Below are positions 1 to 7,526 of a stretch of DNA of 11,528 nt, piece by piece; the stretch's first letter is position 1, and each line of letters starts with the position of its first letter. Source of the DNA: CAZFBR01 sp035353495 [NCBI: uncultured bacterium] (GTDB lineage Bacteria; DAOPZR01); contig CAZFBR010000111.1 in the NCBI GenBank assembly GCA_964517215.1, positions 1 through 11,528 on the forward strand, read 5' to 3'. The notes below the pieces were generated by a model. The model was not told the DNA's origin. It did no database searches and worked only from the letters and a program-made list of their open reading frames with translations. Position numbers and translations under genes: made by a program.

Positions 1-765
1 GCCCGCGACACCCGTCCACACGTCGCGCAGCACTGCGCTGAAACACCGCCGGCCGGCGTACATGCCCGGGATGATCAGGTTGTTGACCGCAAACTGCCAC
101 GCCACACCGGCGACCGCCAGCACCATGATCACCAGCACGCCGAGAGTAATCAGTACGGCCGCCAGCACCACCCGCGACAGCGCACGATCAAGCAGCCAGA
201 ATACCAGCGCCACGCCCCCGCCCGTCACGAGCACGGCCAGCAGCGCCACCGCCAGCGCGCCCAGCTGCCATCGCCACAGCGACCACGCCTCGGCGGGAAA
301 TTCCCGCCACGCGGCCCGCCACCGGCAGTGGCCGGTGACCAGCCCGTGCAGGAACATGAACTGCACCCGCGCCTGCAGGTACATCGCCGCCACCAGCAGC
401 ACCAGAGCCGCCGCGGCCAGCAGCACGCCGCCCGCCGCCAGCAGCGCCACATGGCCGCGCGACCACGCCGCCAGCCAGTTCACCCATCGGACAAAGGTGG
501 CCGCCGGCCGGCGCAGCTGCAATGCGCCGCCGGCGGTTTCCCGCACATCCACGCCTTCATCGTCGCGCCCGGTCGCATGGTCGCGGGTCAATTCGCTGAA
601 ATCGCCGCCGGGAATGTTGCAGCTGCCGTTGTAGTTGGCGCCGCCGAGCAACAGCGTCAGCACCGCCATCTTGACCCAAAACCGCCAGCGCACCGGACGG
701 AACAGCAGTTCCACCATGCGCCGCCAGGCCGGGGCAATCGCCGCCAGCACCACCGGCTCTGCCAT
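1..765 (-). CDS. Polytopic membrane protein, 3' end outside window
   Basis: The frame begins at an ATG at 763-765 and is still open after 255 codons at the window edge, so the C-terminus is missing. It starts one base after the TAG of the epimerase gene, so the two are very probably co-transcribed and translationally coupled. The protein has one hydrophobic segment near residues 30-44. A soluble loop follows (about 45-100) with a GGANYNGSCNIPGG stretch and several acidic and arginine residues. Hydrophobic helices then appear near 104-130, 165-192 and 198-223. The segment after the second helix (QARVQFMFLHGLVTG, then RAAW) resembles a pattern I associate with uncharacterised bacterial and archaeal integral membrane proteins, but I cannot name the family with confidence. 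No catalytic motif is visible. A role with the neighbouring sugar-nucleotide enzyme is possible only from position. Certain as a gene; function unknown. Confidence 0.85.
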   Translation of the reverse strand, partial: MAEPVVLAAIAPAWRRMVELLFRPVRWRFWVKMAVLTLLLGGANYNGSCNIPGGDFSELTRDHATGRDDEGVDVRETAGGALQLRRPAATFVRWVNWLAAWSRGHVALLAAGGVLLAAAALVLLVAAMYLQARVQFMFLHGLVTGHCRWRAAWREFPAEAWSLWRWQLGALAVALLAVLVTGGGVALVFWLLDRALSRVVLAAVLITLGVLVIMVLAVAGVAWQFAVNNLIIPGMYAGRRCFSAVLRDVWTGVAG

Positions 766-1701
766 CTACCGTGTTTCCCGCACCCGCTGCAGTTTGCAGA
801 AATCAAACGTCTGGCGCAGCCCGTCATCCAGTTTCATCAGCGGCTGCCATTCCAGCTCGCGCCAGGCCCGCTCCGCGTTCAGCGCGTTGCGCTGCAGTTC
901 GCCGCTGCGCGCCGGCGCATACTGCACCTCGACCGTACTTTCCGCCAGCGCCCGCAGTTTGGCAAACAGCGCATTCACCGAGGTCGTCGTGCCGGTGCCG
1001 ACGTTATAGGCGCCCATGCCGCGTTCCAGCACCTTCAGATTCATCGCCACCACGTCGCTGACGCAGACGTAATCGCGCACCTGCTGCCCGTCGCCGAAAA
1101 TGGTCGGGGTTTTGCCCGCCAGCAGCGCCTGGCAAAAAATGGTGATCACTCCCGCCTCGCCGCCGCGCTGGCGCGGCCCGTAGACATTGGCGTAGCGCAG
1201 CGCCACGCCCTCAAGGCCGTGTTCCGCCGTGAAGAAACGCAGATACTGCTCGCCCGCCTGCTTGCTGAAACCATAGGGAGAAATGGGGCAAAGCGGCGCC
1301 CGCTCGCTCGCCGGGAACTCCTGCTCGCATTCGCCATACAGGACGCCACCCGACGACGCAAAGATAAACCGCCTGGTGCGGCAGCGTGCCGCATGGGTCA
1401 GCAGGTTGATCGTCCCGAGGATGTTTACCGTGGCGTCGAATGCCGGCTGCTCCAGCGACAGGCGCACATCGAGCTGGGCCGCATGGTGGTTCACCACCTC
1501 GGGCCGCACCTCGTCAAAGACCTTCTGCACCTGGTCGTGAAAGCAGATGTCGCCCTCATAGAGGGTCGCACGCGGATTGAGGTTCTCCCGTCGACCGGTG
1601 GACAGATTGTCCAGCACCGCGACCTCGTGCCCCGCCGCCAGATACGCGTCCACAATATGCGAGGCGATGAAACCCGCCCCGCCCGTCACCAGAATACGCA
1701 T
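766..1701 (-). CDS. NAD-dependent epimerase/dehydratase, UDP-glucose 4-epimerase-like (extended SDR)
   Basis: A 311-residue extended short-chain dehydrogenase, the usual length for bacterial GalE-like enzymes. Visible motifs are the N-terminal TGGAGFIASH dinucleotide-binding loop (residues 6-15), acidic D31 ending the second strand for NAD ribose binding, HHAAQLDVRLS (72-82), the FASSGGVLYGE strand with the catalytic Ser/Thr position (114-124), and the YGFSK catalytic Tyr143/Lys147 pair. RYANVYGPRQ and an FGDGQQVRDYVCVSDV stretch, both typical of nucleotide-sugar epimerases, follow. It probably interconverts or dehydrates a UDP-sugar in the cytoplasm, but sugar specificity cannot be read; galactose, N-acetylhexosamine or uronic acid epimerases share these motifs. 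The frame is open upstream to 1965, but the TGGAGFIASH fold begins immediately after the ATG at 1701, which is preceded by GAAGGGTGG. The next gene starts one base after its stop. The promoter is at 1821-1849. Confidence 0.93.
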   Translation of the reverse strand: MRILVTGGAGFIASHIVDAYLAAGHEVAVLDNLSTGRRENLNPRATLYEGDICFHDQVQKVFDEVRPEVVNHHAAQLDVRLSLEQPAFDATVNILGTINLLTHAARCRTRRFIFASSGGVLYGECEQEFPASERAPLCPISPYGFSKQAGEQYLRFFTAEHGLEGVALRYANVYGPRQRGGEAGVITIFCQALLAGKTPTIFGDGQQVRDYVCVSDVVAMNLKVLERGMGAYNVGTGTTTSVNALFAKLRALAESTVEVQYAPARSGELQRNALNAERAWRELEWQPLMKLDDGLRQTFDFCKLQRVRETR

Positions 1702-1820
1702 AATCCACCCTTCAGGTCGAACGCACCGCCAGACACGGCCGGCGCGACAGCCATTCACTCCGGTCGCGGCCCCGCGGTCCTGCTCCGGGTCGCCGCATGC
1801 ACGGTCATTACGAAAACGAA

Positions 1821-1849
1821 AGTATACTACGCCCCGCCCGGCCGTGCAA
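1821..1849 (-). promoter_or_regulatory. Sigma-70-type promoter for the epimerase/membrane-protein operon
   Basis: Read on the minus strand: -35 TTGCAC at 1844-1849, a 17-bp spacer, and -10 TATACT at 1821-1826 (5 of 6 consensus bases). It lies 7 bp beyond the tRNA nucleotidyltransferase stop codon and implies a 5' leader of roughly 110 nt before the epimerase ATG. That leader contains two related stretches, GCGACCCGGAG and GCGACCGGAG, and no obvious riboswitch. The -35 is weak; the -10 and the spacing are good. Confidence 0.6.
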
Positions 1850-1855
1850 CCCGCA

Positions 1856-4516
1856 TCACACCGGGGCGCTCTCCGCGGCAGCACGGCGCAGCCAGGCCAG
1901 TTCCTCGTCCGCGGTATGCAGCAGCCCGTCAACCCGCCGGGCGCGCACCTGCGCCAGCAGTTCACTCCGCCGCGGACCCGCGGGCACCCCGAGCGCGATC
2001 AGGTCATCCCCGGCCACCGTCGGGGCCGCCACCAGCCGCACCGCCAGATAGCGTTCCAGTTTCTGCCGCCCCGCCGCCGTCGCCTGTCGTGCCAGCCAGT
2101 CAAGATACTCGCCCCGCGCCTCGTTCAGCCGACGGTCGATCGCCGACAGCGGAGTCGCGCCGTCCAGCAGCGCCAAGTCCTCCCGCCAGCGCGCGGCCTC
2201 CTTCGCCAGCGCCAGATCGTAATGCGCAAAACCGAAGTCGTGCAGCCAGGCCTGCCGGTCCGGCGCAGCGAGCGGCATGAGCAACGTCAGCAGGACGAGC
2301 CGCCAGCGGCGGCTGTCCTCGCGCCAGACCAGCTGCGGATCGGGGGTCATCAGGCGTTCGAGCGCCGCGTCAACCCCGCCCTGCAGGGTGAATGCGGGAT
2401 GCAGCTGGCTCAGGATGCCGTGCTGCGCCATCAGTGCCAGCGTCGGGCGCGGATCAGGCAGCTCAAAGATATCAACCAGTTCCGGGCGCAGCCGCGTCGG
2501 GGAGATGCTCCCCAACCGCCGCTCCGCCACCGCCAGGTCAAACGCCCGCTGCGTATCATCGGCAAGAGCGAACCCGCCGCGCGCGGCAAAGAGCAGCGCG
2601 CGCAGGATGCGGCTCGGGTCGTCGACGAACGAATGCGGGTGCAGGATGCGCAGTTCGCGGTTGAGCAGGTCGGTATACCCGAAATGCGGATCGACGAATT
2701 CGCCCAGCCGGTCGGGATTGAGGGCCACCGCCGCCGCATTGATGGTGAAGTCGCGGCGCGACAGGTCGCCGACGATGTCGCCCGCCGTCACCTCGGGGAG
2801 CGCCGCCGGCTGCGCGTAGTATTCGACCCGCGCCGTCGCCACGTCCACCGCCACCCCCTCGGGTGTGTGCAGCTTCGCGGTCATGAACCGCTCATGGAAT
2901 TTGACCGGAATCCCCCAGCGCGCCCCCAGCTCCCGTCCGAAGCCAATGCCATTCCCCGCGATAACGATATCGATATCGAGGTTCTTCGCCCCGAGGATCA
3001 GGTCGCGCACCATGCCGCCGACGAGGAACGCCTGCATCCCCAGCCGCTGCGCCGTCTCCCCCGCCTCCGCCAGCCGGGCGAACACCGCGCTGCCGTAGTC
3101 CTTGGCCAGCAGCCGGCGAATCTCCTCCGCCGGCAGCGGGGTCACCGTCGCCCGCGGGGTCACCAGCTTGCGCCAGGCCGCCGGCCCGCTGAACAGCGCA
3201 CGCATCAGGTCGCTGCGGGTGACAATCCCCGCCAGTTTGCCGTCGGCCGCCACCACCGGCAGCCGCCCGACCTGGCGTTCGAGCATGATCCGCTGCAGTT
3301 CGTGCAGCGAGGCGCCCGGCGGTGCCGTCACCACGCCGGTCGCCATGTAGCCCTTGACCGGCGCGTGTTCCAGCCCGTGCTGCAGCGCCTTGTCGATATC
3401 GCGGTGGGTGATGATCCCGCGCACCGCACCCGTCGCCGAGGTCACCACCAGGGCGGAGCAGTCGAGCTGCAGCAGCAGGCGCTTCGCCTCGCCGATCGAG
3501 AGGTTCTCGCGCACCGTCCGCACCGGGCTGGTCATCACATCCGCCGCGTTCACCTGCGCGGTGATCTTCTCCGCCAGCGTGGCGACCAGCAGTTCCAGCC
3601 CCTCCTCCGCCGTCATCCCCGCCAGCGCCACCGACGCCGCGCTGGCGTGCCCGCCGCCGCCGTGCGCGGCGAGCAGTTCGCCCACCCGCACCGCGGGATT
3701 GGTCGACCGCGCGACGATGTGCAGCCGGTGCTCCATTTCCGCCAGCACAAAGAGCACCGGCAAGTTCTCCAGGTCGCGCAGCTTATGCGCGATCAGCGCC
3801 ACGTCGCCGACATAGCTGTCGCTCTGCGCCGCCGCGAAATGCACCGGCACGCCGTTGATCATCCGGCAGTGCAGCGAGGCCATCAGCCGGTTGGTCAGCT
3901 GGCGCTGCGCCTCGCTCAGCGGGTGGTGCATGAAATTGCGCACCAGGTCGAGATTGGCCCCCGCCGCCAGCAGGCGCGACGCCGCCGCCAGATCGCGCGG
4001 CGTCGTGGTCGTGTGCGCCAGCGAGCCGGTATCCTCGTAAATGCCCAGCAGGAAGAGCGACGCATCATCCGGCCCGATGGGCAGGCCGCGCCGCTCCAGT
4101 TCCTCGACCAGCATGGTCACCGTCGCGCCGAGCTGGTCGGTGCGCTGCACCCCGCCGGTCAGGTCGTCCTCCGCCGGCGGATGGTGGTCGTAGAGGTCGA
4201 TGGGGATGCCGCGGTCGGCCAGCACCGCCAGCCGGCCGAGCCGCCGCCGCTGGCGCGTATCAACCAGCACCAGCCGGGCCACCGCCTCAAGCTTGATCCG
4301 CGCCATGGGGGTGAAGAGCCGCTTCTTCCCCATGAGCTTGAGATACTCGCGGACATTCTGCTCCTGGGTGTCGGGCAGGGCAAGCTGTGCGCCGGGATAG
4401 AGCTGCGCCGCCGCCAGCAGCGAGGCGAGCGCATCGAAATCAAGGTTGAGGTGGCTGGCAATCAGCGTCGTACCGGGCAGTAGCCCGCCACGCGCCGCCG
4501 GCGCAAGCGTATCCAT
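1856..4516 (-). CDS. tRNA nucleotidyltransferase (A-adding/CCA-adding type) with N-terminal DHH and CBS domains
   Basis: An 886-residue cytoplasmic protein of the DHH-CBS-poly(A)-polymerase class; its relatives maintain the tRNA 3' end. The DHH phosphoesterase part (about 15-300) shows SHLNLDFDALAS (21-32), VDTRQ (85-89), DHH (110-112), IYEDTGSLAHTT (159-170) and the DHHA1 GGGGHASAA (286-294). A CBS pair follows (about 325-442), with VMTSPVRTV and GIITHRDID in the first repeat and GIVTRSDLM closing the second. The class II nucleotidyltransferase head has VGGMVRD (499-505), catalytic LDIDIV with D514/D516, RRDFTINAAA (587-596) and DPSRILRA (633-640), then a helical tRNA-binding C-terminus. Both catalytic carboxylates and the DHH metal ligands are intact. 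In Aquifex and Geobacter such enzymes add only the terminal A and a second enzyme adds CC; specificity cannot be proven here. The frame is open to 4663, but ATG 4516 fits the fold's start and the leaderless promoter. No good Shine-Dalgarno is seen. Confidence 0.95.
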   Translation of the reverse strand: MDTLAPAARGGLLPGTTLIASHLNLDFDALASLLAAAQLYPGAQLALPDTQEQNVREYLKLMGKKRLFTPMARIKLEAVARLVLVDTRQRRRLGRLAVLADRGIPIDLYDHHPPAEDDLTGGVQRTDQLGATVTMLVEELERRGLPIGPDDASLFLLGIYEDTGSLAHTTTTPRDLAAASRLLAAGANLDLVRNFMHHPLSEAQRQLTNRLMASLHCRMINGVPVHFAAAQSDSYVGDVALIAHKLRDLENLPVLFVLAEMEHRLHIVARSTNPAVRVGELLAAHGGGGHASAASVALAGMTAEEGLELLVATLAEKITAQVNAADVMTSPVRTVRENLSIGEAKRLLLQLDCSALVVTSATGAVRGIITHRDIDKALQHGLEHAPVKGYMATGVVTAPPGASLHELQRIMLERQVGRLPVVAADGKLAGIVTRSDLMRALFSGPAAWRKLVTPRATVTPLPAEEIRRLLAKDYGSAVFARLAEAGETAQRLGMQAFLVGGMVRDLILGAKNLDIDIVIAGNGIGFGRELGARWGIPVKFHERFMTAKLHTPEGVAVDVATARVEYYAQPAALPEVTAGDIVGDLSRRDFTINAAAVALNPDRLGEFVDPHFGYTDLLNRELRILHPHSFVDDPSRILRALLFAARGGFALADDTQRAFDLAVAERRLGSISPTRLRPELVDIFELPDPRPTLALMAQHGILSQLHPAFTLQGGVDAALERLMTPDPQLVWREDSRRWRLVLLTLLMPLAAPDRQAWLHDFGFAHYDLALAKEAARWREDLALLDGATPLSAIDRRLNEARGEYLDWLARQATAAGRQKLERYLAVRLVAAPTVAGDDLIALGVPAGPRRSELLAQVRARRVDGLLHTADEELAWLRRAAAESAPV

Positions 4517-4522
4517 GCCGCC

Positions 4523-4552
4523 ATCGTAGCACCCGCACTGATCCGCCGTCAA
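4523..4552 (-). promoter_or_regulatory. Extended -10 promoter giving a probable leaderless tRNA nucleotidyltransferase mRNA
   Basis: On the minus strand: -35 TTGACG (4547-4552, 5 of 6 consensus bases), an 18-bp spacer ending in TGC, and -10 TACGAT (4523-4528). The TG one base before the -10 makes it an extended -10. Exactly 6 nt separate the hexamer from the ATG at 4516, which puts the expected transcription start on the A of the start codon. The fact that no convincing ribosome-binding site precedes this ATG agrees with leaderless translation. Confidence 0.6.
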
Positions 4553-4717
4553 TGGCCGGTCGCAAGCCATTGCCAGCACCCATGCGTCAGCTCCGCAGGG
4601 ATCGTACGGCACTCCTGCCGGACGCCTGCGACACGCACAGCAGCAGTCCCGCTGCCAACACACCGGCGGGGAGCGAATGACCCCGGCGTCAGCGGTGACC
4701 GCCCGGGCGCGGGCGCC

Positions 4718-4751
4718 AAAAAAAGCCGCACCGCAAACTGCGCGGTGCGGC
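4718..4751 (-). terminator. Rho-independent terminator after the OmpA-VWA gene
   Basis: On the minus strand a perfect 10-bp stem (GCCGCACCGC paired with GCGGTGCGGC) with a 7-nt loop is followed directly by seven T residues. It starts 28 nt past the TAG at 4780-4782. The T run is on one side only, so it acts in the minus direction and separates the OmpA-VWA unit from the tRNA nucleotidyltransferase unit. Confidence 0.93.
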
Positions 4752-4779
4752 GATGCGCTACTGCGAAAAACCGTGTGGC

Positions 4780-5970
4780 CTAACGGGTACCCTGCACCTG
4801 GCCGGCGACACTGCCTACGGTCGCGGCACCGGTTACCTGCGGCTGCACCTCATAATCGATGGTATAGGTGCCGCGCATGCCGCCGTTGATCGCCCGCATG
4901 AGGCCGGTGAACTGCGCCGGACCTTCCGCATCGTCCCAGGACAGAAATGCGCCGCCGGTTTCCGCCGCCAGGCGCTGCAGTACCGCCGTCCCCTCCGGCC
5001 GCACCGTCCCGAGTTCAACCGCCAGAACCTTCACCCCGTTCTGCTTTGCTGCGGCCAGCACCGGATCCAGGGTGCGGACACTGCCGCGTTCCTCGCCCGG
5101 CCGCCCCTCGTCGACGCCGTCGCTGAACAGCACCAGCACGCGCGGCGCCGGCTGGCTGGCCAGGCGGCTGTTGAGCGCCTCGTACATCCCGTCGTTAAAC
5201 CGGGTAAAACCGTTGCACAAGGTTCCGTTGACCAGCATCACCTGACCGGTCCGGTCACGGGTCAGTTCGTCCAGCAGCGCAATGTCCTCATTGAAGCTCA
5301 TCAGCACCAGCCGGTCCCCCTCGCCGCGGCGATCAATGAAACTGCGGGCCGCATCGCGCAGTTCACCGCCGGAAATACTGCCGCTGTTGTCCAGCACCAT
5401 CCCCAGCGAACAGGGCGGCTGCGTGAACTGCTGGGCGACGCGCACGATCTTCTTCGGTTCACCGTTCACCATCACCGTGAAATTGTCGGCCGGCAGGTCA
5501 GCCATGAAATCGCCGTGGGCATCCACCACCGACGTGGTAACGCTGCGCACCACCGGTGCCGGCACCGTCAGGGTGATCAGCACCCGGCGGTTCTTGCGGC
5601 GGTTTTCCTCGCTATCGTTCGGGTAGGCCGGACGCTCTTCGCCATAGCTCTTGTCCAGCACCCGCGTGCGCGCGATATGCTCCGTCTGCATCAGGTAGCG
5701 CAGCGCCGCATCAGCACGCCGGCGTGCGAGCCGGGCATTATACTGGTTGGTTGCCAGGTCGCAGGTATATCCTTCGAGCACAATCCCCAATTCCGGGTAT
5801 TCGCGCATGATGTTTGCCACTTCCTGCAGCGTGGGGATCGCTTCACCCCGGATATCCGCCTTGTCCAGATCGAAATAGATCTCCCGGACGACCGTCTGCC
5901 CCGGTTCATATGCCCCGGCGCTCATGGCCACGAGCATTACCACCGCTACCGCCAGCATGACTCTCCGCAT
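4780..5970 (-). CDS. Secreted OmpA-domain / von Willebrand factor A (VWFA-related) fusion protein
   Basis: A 396-residue exported protein. Residues 1-20 are a signal peptide (arginines, a hydrophobic core, cleavage likely after AGA). Residues 28-135 form an OmpA C-terminal-type domain: YFDLDKADIRGEA, GYTCD (67-71), QYNARLARRRADA (76-88), YGEERP (109-114) and KNRRVLI (126-132). The position of the peptidoglycan-binding Asp of canonical OmpA is Cys70, while the paired Arg is kept (R85). A linker strand region (140-180) follows, then a VWA domain (about 186-375) with intact MIDAS residues: DNSGS (194-198), a Thr near 256 and D284 in LFSDGVDEG. The DFMADLPADNFTVMVNG lead-in resembles the VWFA-related family common in Acidobacteria. 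It is probably an envelope protein binding ligands metal-dependently. The start is fixed by GAGGAGG 6 nt upstream and by the signal peptide. The gene is single, with its own promoter region and terminator. Confidence 0.93.
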   Translation of the reverse strand: MRRVMLAVAVVMLVAMSAGAYEPGQTVVREIYFDLDKADIRGEAIPTLQEVANIMREYPELGIVLEGYTCDLATNQYNARLARRRADAALRYLMQTEHIARTRVLDKSYGEERPAYPNDSEENRRKNRRVLITLTVPAPVVRSVTTSVVDAHGDFMADLPADNFTVMVNGEPKKIVRVAQQFTQPPCSLGMVLDNSGSISGGELRDAARSFIDRRGEGDRLVLMSFNEDIALLDELTRDRTGQVMLVNGTLCNGFTRFNDGMYEALNSRLASQPAPRVLVLFSDGVDEGRPGEERGSVRTLDPVLAAAKQNGVKVLAVELGTVRPEGTAVLQRLAAETGGAFLSWDDAEGPAQFTGLMRAINGGMRGTYTIDYEVQPQVTGAATVGSVAGQVQGTR

Positions 5971-5976
5971 TGCCTG

Positions 5977-5983
5977 CCTCCTC
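5977..5983 (-). promoter_or_regulatory. Strong Shine-Dalgarno deciding the OmpA-VWA start
   Basis: GAGGAGG on the minus strand lies 6 nt before the ATG at 5968-5970. This rules out the longer open frame that begins at 6138, whose extra residues would also bury the signal peptide. Confidence 0.85.
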
Positions 5984-6032
5984 AGATTTTTTTGCCGCCC
6001 GCGGCTGGCCGTCCAGTACTCCCGCAGGCGGT

Positions 6033-6065
6033 ATGATAGATAACTTATTCCCCGACACCGGTCAA
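6033..6065 (-). promoter_or_regulatory. Possible promoter for the OmpA-VWA gene
   Basis: On the minus strand TTGACC (6060-6065, 5 of 6 for -35) is followed after 17 bp by TATCTA (6037-6042), or after 21 bp by the better hexamer TATCAT (6033-6038). Neither combination is ideal in both spacing and sequence. The A/T-rich pocket at 6031-6050 stands out in an otherwise GC-rich intergenic region of 192 bp between the EamA stop and the ATG. Confidence 0.45.
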
Positions 6066-6162
6066 TCGGCCGGTCAGCACCGCCGGCCGGACACGGTGGT
6101 CCCGTCCTGCCCGACCCGTTTACCGCCATGCTGCCCACGGCAGCAACAGCAGCCCGCCGCCA

Positions 6163-7026
6163 TCAGTCGCCAGCCTTGATCAGGATTACCGCGAACAGCG
6201 CGAGCACAATTGCACCCCAGCGAACGGGGGACAACCGCTCGTGATACACCCATACCGACAGCACGATCGGGATCAGGATGGACATGGCGAACACGGGCTG
6301 GATCAGTGCCATGCGGTAGCCGGCAAAAGCCTGCAGGACCAGAAAGTAACCGACGCCGTTCAGCACCCCGATCAGCACCCCCGTCATGACCTGCCGGCGG
6401 TTGCGCAACGCCGCCAGCAACGCGCCGCGCGGCAGGCGCGCCCGGGCCACCAGCAGGGCATAGCCAAACACCAGGGTATAAGAAACCAGCATGTACCCGA
6501 GCTTATCCACGCGCTCGGCCGCGAGTTTTCCGGCTGTCATCGACAGCGCCGTGCAGGCCGCACCCAGCAGCGCAAACGCCACACCCGGCCAGTGTGTTAC
6601 CGGGCGCTCGCCGGCGTCATGCCGCACCAGCAGCACCAGTACCGCCAAGGCAAGCACCATGCCTGCCGCCTGCAGTCCGGTCGGACGGTCACCGAAAAAA
6701 CAGATCCCGATGGCAATAACAAACAACACATTCATCTTGTCCAGCGGGAAAACCACCCCGGCCGATGCGCGCCGCAGTGCCGCCAGTTTCGCCAGGTGTC
6801 CGCTCCCGAAAAAGAACCCGTTCAGGCAGGCGAACCACAGCAACCACCCCGTCTGCGCCAGCACCGACTGCCGGACAAGCAGGATCAGCAGACAGCCGAC
6901 GGCGATTGTTCCCGCCAACACCGCCACCATCACCGGCGCGCGATACCCCCGCTCGGCGGCGATCTTATTGATGAAGTTCATTATTCCGTACAGCAGTGTC
7001 GCCCCGAGAGTGTAGCTCAGCCACAT
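6163..7026 (-). CDS. EamA/DMT-superfamily permease
   Basis: A 287-residue inner-membrane protein with about ten hydrophobic segments in two tandem halves (roughly 2-134 and 148-284), the standard EamA drug/metabolite transporter plan and length. Visible features are the N-terminal membrane start WLSYTLGATLLYGIMNFINK, a charged LAALRRASAGVVFPLDKMN loop at the end of the third/fourth helix (81-99), FFGDRPT at the end of the first half, and VWVYHERLSPVRWGAI near the end of the second half; the last two match the glutamate/aspartate-containing turns typical of this family. The substrate cannot be told; relatives export amino acids, nucleosides or other metabolites. The ATG lies inside the 3' end of the HD-domain gene (10-nt overlap), so translation is likely coupled. 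No T-tailed hairpin follows the stop; a 6-bp hairpin at 6130-6144 has no T run. Confidence 0.92.
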   Translation of the reverse strand: MWLSYTLGATLLYGIMNFINKIAAERGYRAPVMVAVLAGTIAVGCLLILLVRQSVLAQTGWLLWFACLNGFFFGSGHLAKLAALRRASAGVVFPLDKMNVLFVIAIGICFFGDRPTGLQAAGMVLALAVLVLLVRHDAGERPVTHWPGVAFALLGAACTALSMTAGKLAAERVDKLGYMLVSYTLVFGYALLVARARLPRGALLAALRNRRQVMTGVLIGVLNGVGYFLVLQAFAGYRMALIQPVFAMSILIPIVLSVWVYHERLSPVRWGAIVLALFAVILIKAGD

Positions 7027-7526
7027 GGCAGATGTCCGTCCGGCGGGGCCGGCCGCAGCGGCGGCGCGGCCGGCATCCCCGCCACGCCGGACCGGGCGAG
7101 CATTTTCCCCGCCGCGGTGCTCATGAACTGCGGGGCAGGAATGATCCCGACCCGGCCGAGATCAAGCCGGTCAGCATCCCAGCAGGTGCCGATAGTCGGA
7201 TCACCCGTAACCGTCCCGTCGGTATGGCCCGCCACCGCAGCCAGCAACTGCTCGATCTGGCGCGCGTCAAGCGCGCCCTGCAGCATCGCCAGCGTCCGCA
7301 ACCATGCCGCCGCACGCCGGCCATGGTCACGGTCTTCGCCATCGTCGTTCCGGCAGACGTCGTGACCAAGGGCGAACAACCGGCACACGGTCAGGTCGGC
7401 ACCGGTTGCAGGGGCAAGGCGGCAGGCACATTCGTCCACCCGCCGCCAGTGGTCCGGGCCATGCACGGAATTCAACCCGAGCCCGAAGATCGCCAGCGCC
7501 TGCGCCTGCAGTGCATCGTAATCCAT
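7017..7526 (-). CDS. HD-domain protein, putative phosphohydrolase
   Basis: A 169-residue cytoplasmic protein with the metal ligands of the HD superfamily: SVHGPDHW (H22, H26), ALGHD (H55-D56), DRDHG (67-69) and H101, then a conserved-looking DPTIGTCWDADRLDLGRVG (109-127) whose D117 could supply the last Asp ligand. HD enzymes hydrolyse phosphate esters or phosphodiesters, often of nucleotides; the substrate is not visible. The sequence resembles an uncharacterised bacterial HD family that shares the HTDG and CWDADRLDLGR signatures. The C-terminal 25 residues are rich in proline and alanine and look disordered. The gene starts 3 nt after the ribokinase remnant's TAA and its 3' end overlaps the EamA start, so the three form one operon. 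It may act on a nucleotide or sugar phosphate whose product or precursor the permease moves; that is inference. Confidence 0.88.
   Translation of the reverse strand: MDYDALQAQALAIFGLGLNSVHGPDHWRRVDECACRLAPATGADLTVCRLFALGHDVCRNDDGEDRDHGRRAAAWLRTLAMLQGALDARQIEQLLAAVAGHTDGTVTGDPTIGTCWDADRLDLGRVGIIPAPQFMSTAAGKMLARSGVAGMPAAPPLRPAPPDGHLPCG

Noticed and set aside
292-308. Inverted repeat GGCGGGAA/TTCCCGCC, similar to the core of the 7972-8001 terminator
   Set aside because: It lies inside the membrane-protein coding frame (REFPAEA) without a T tract; likely codon coincidence in GC-rich DNA.
328-4483. Very long plus-strand open frames (328-2280 and 1577-4483) that could be read as genes
   Set aside because: They lie antisense to the epimerase and tRNA nucleotidyltransferase. 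Their products are Arg/His/Gln/Pro-rich with no domains, as expected from GC-rich antisense frames, while the minus-strand products carry clear family motifs.
4517-4663. N-terminal extension of the tRNA nucleotidyltransferase to 4663
   Set aside because: The extra 49 residues are Cys/Arg-rich and unlike the family, and the promoter at 4523-4552 lies inside this extension.
4753-6036. Plus-strand frame of 427 codons
   Set aside because: It is antisense to the OmpA-VWA gene, has no recognisable domain or start signal, and would run through the terminator hairpin.
6130-6144. Hairpin GCTGCC-CAC-GGCAGC just after the EamA stop
   Set aside because: The stem is only 6 bp and there is no T run on the minus strand, so I do not call it a terminator.
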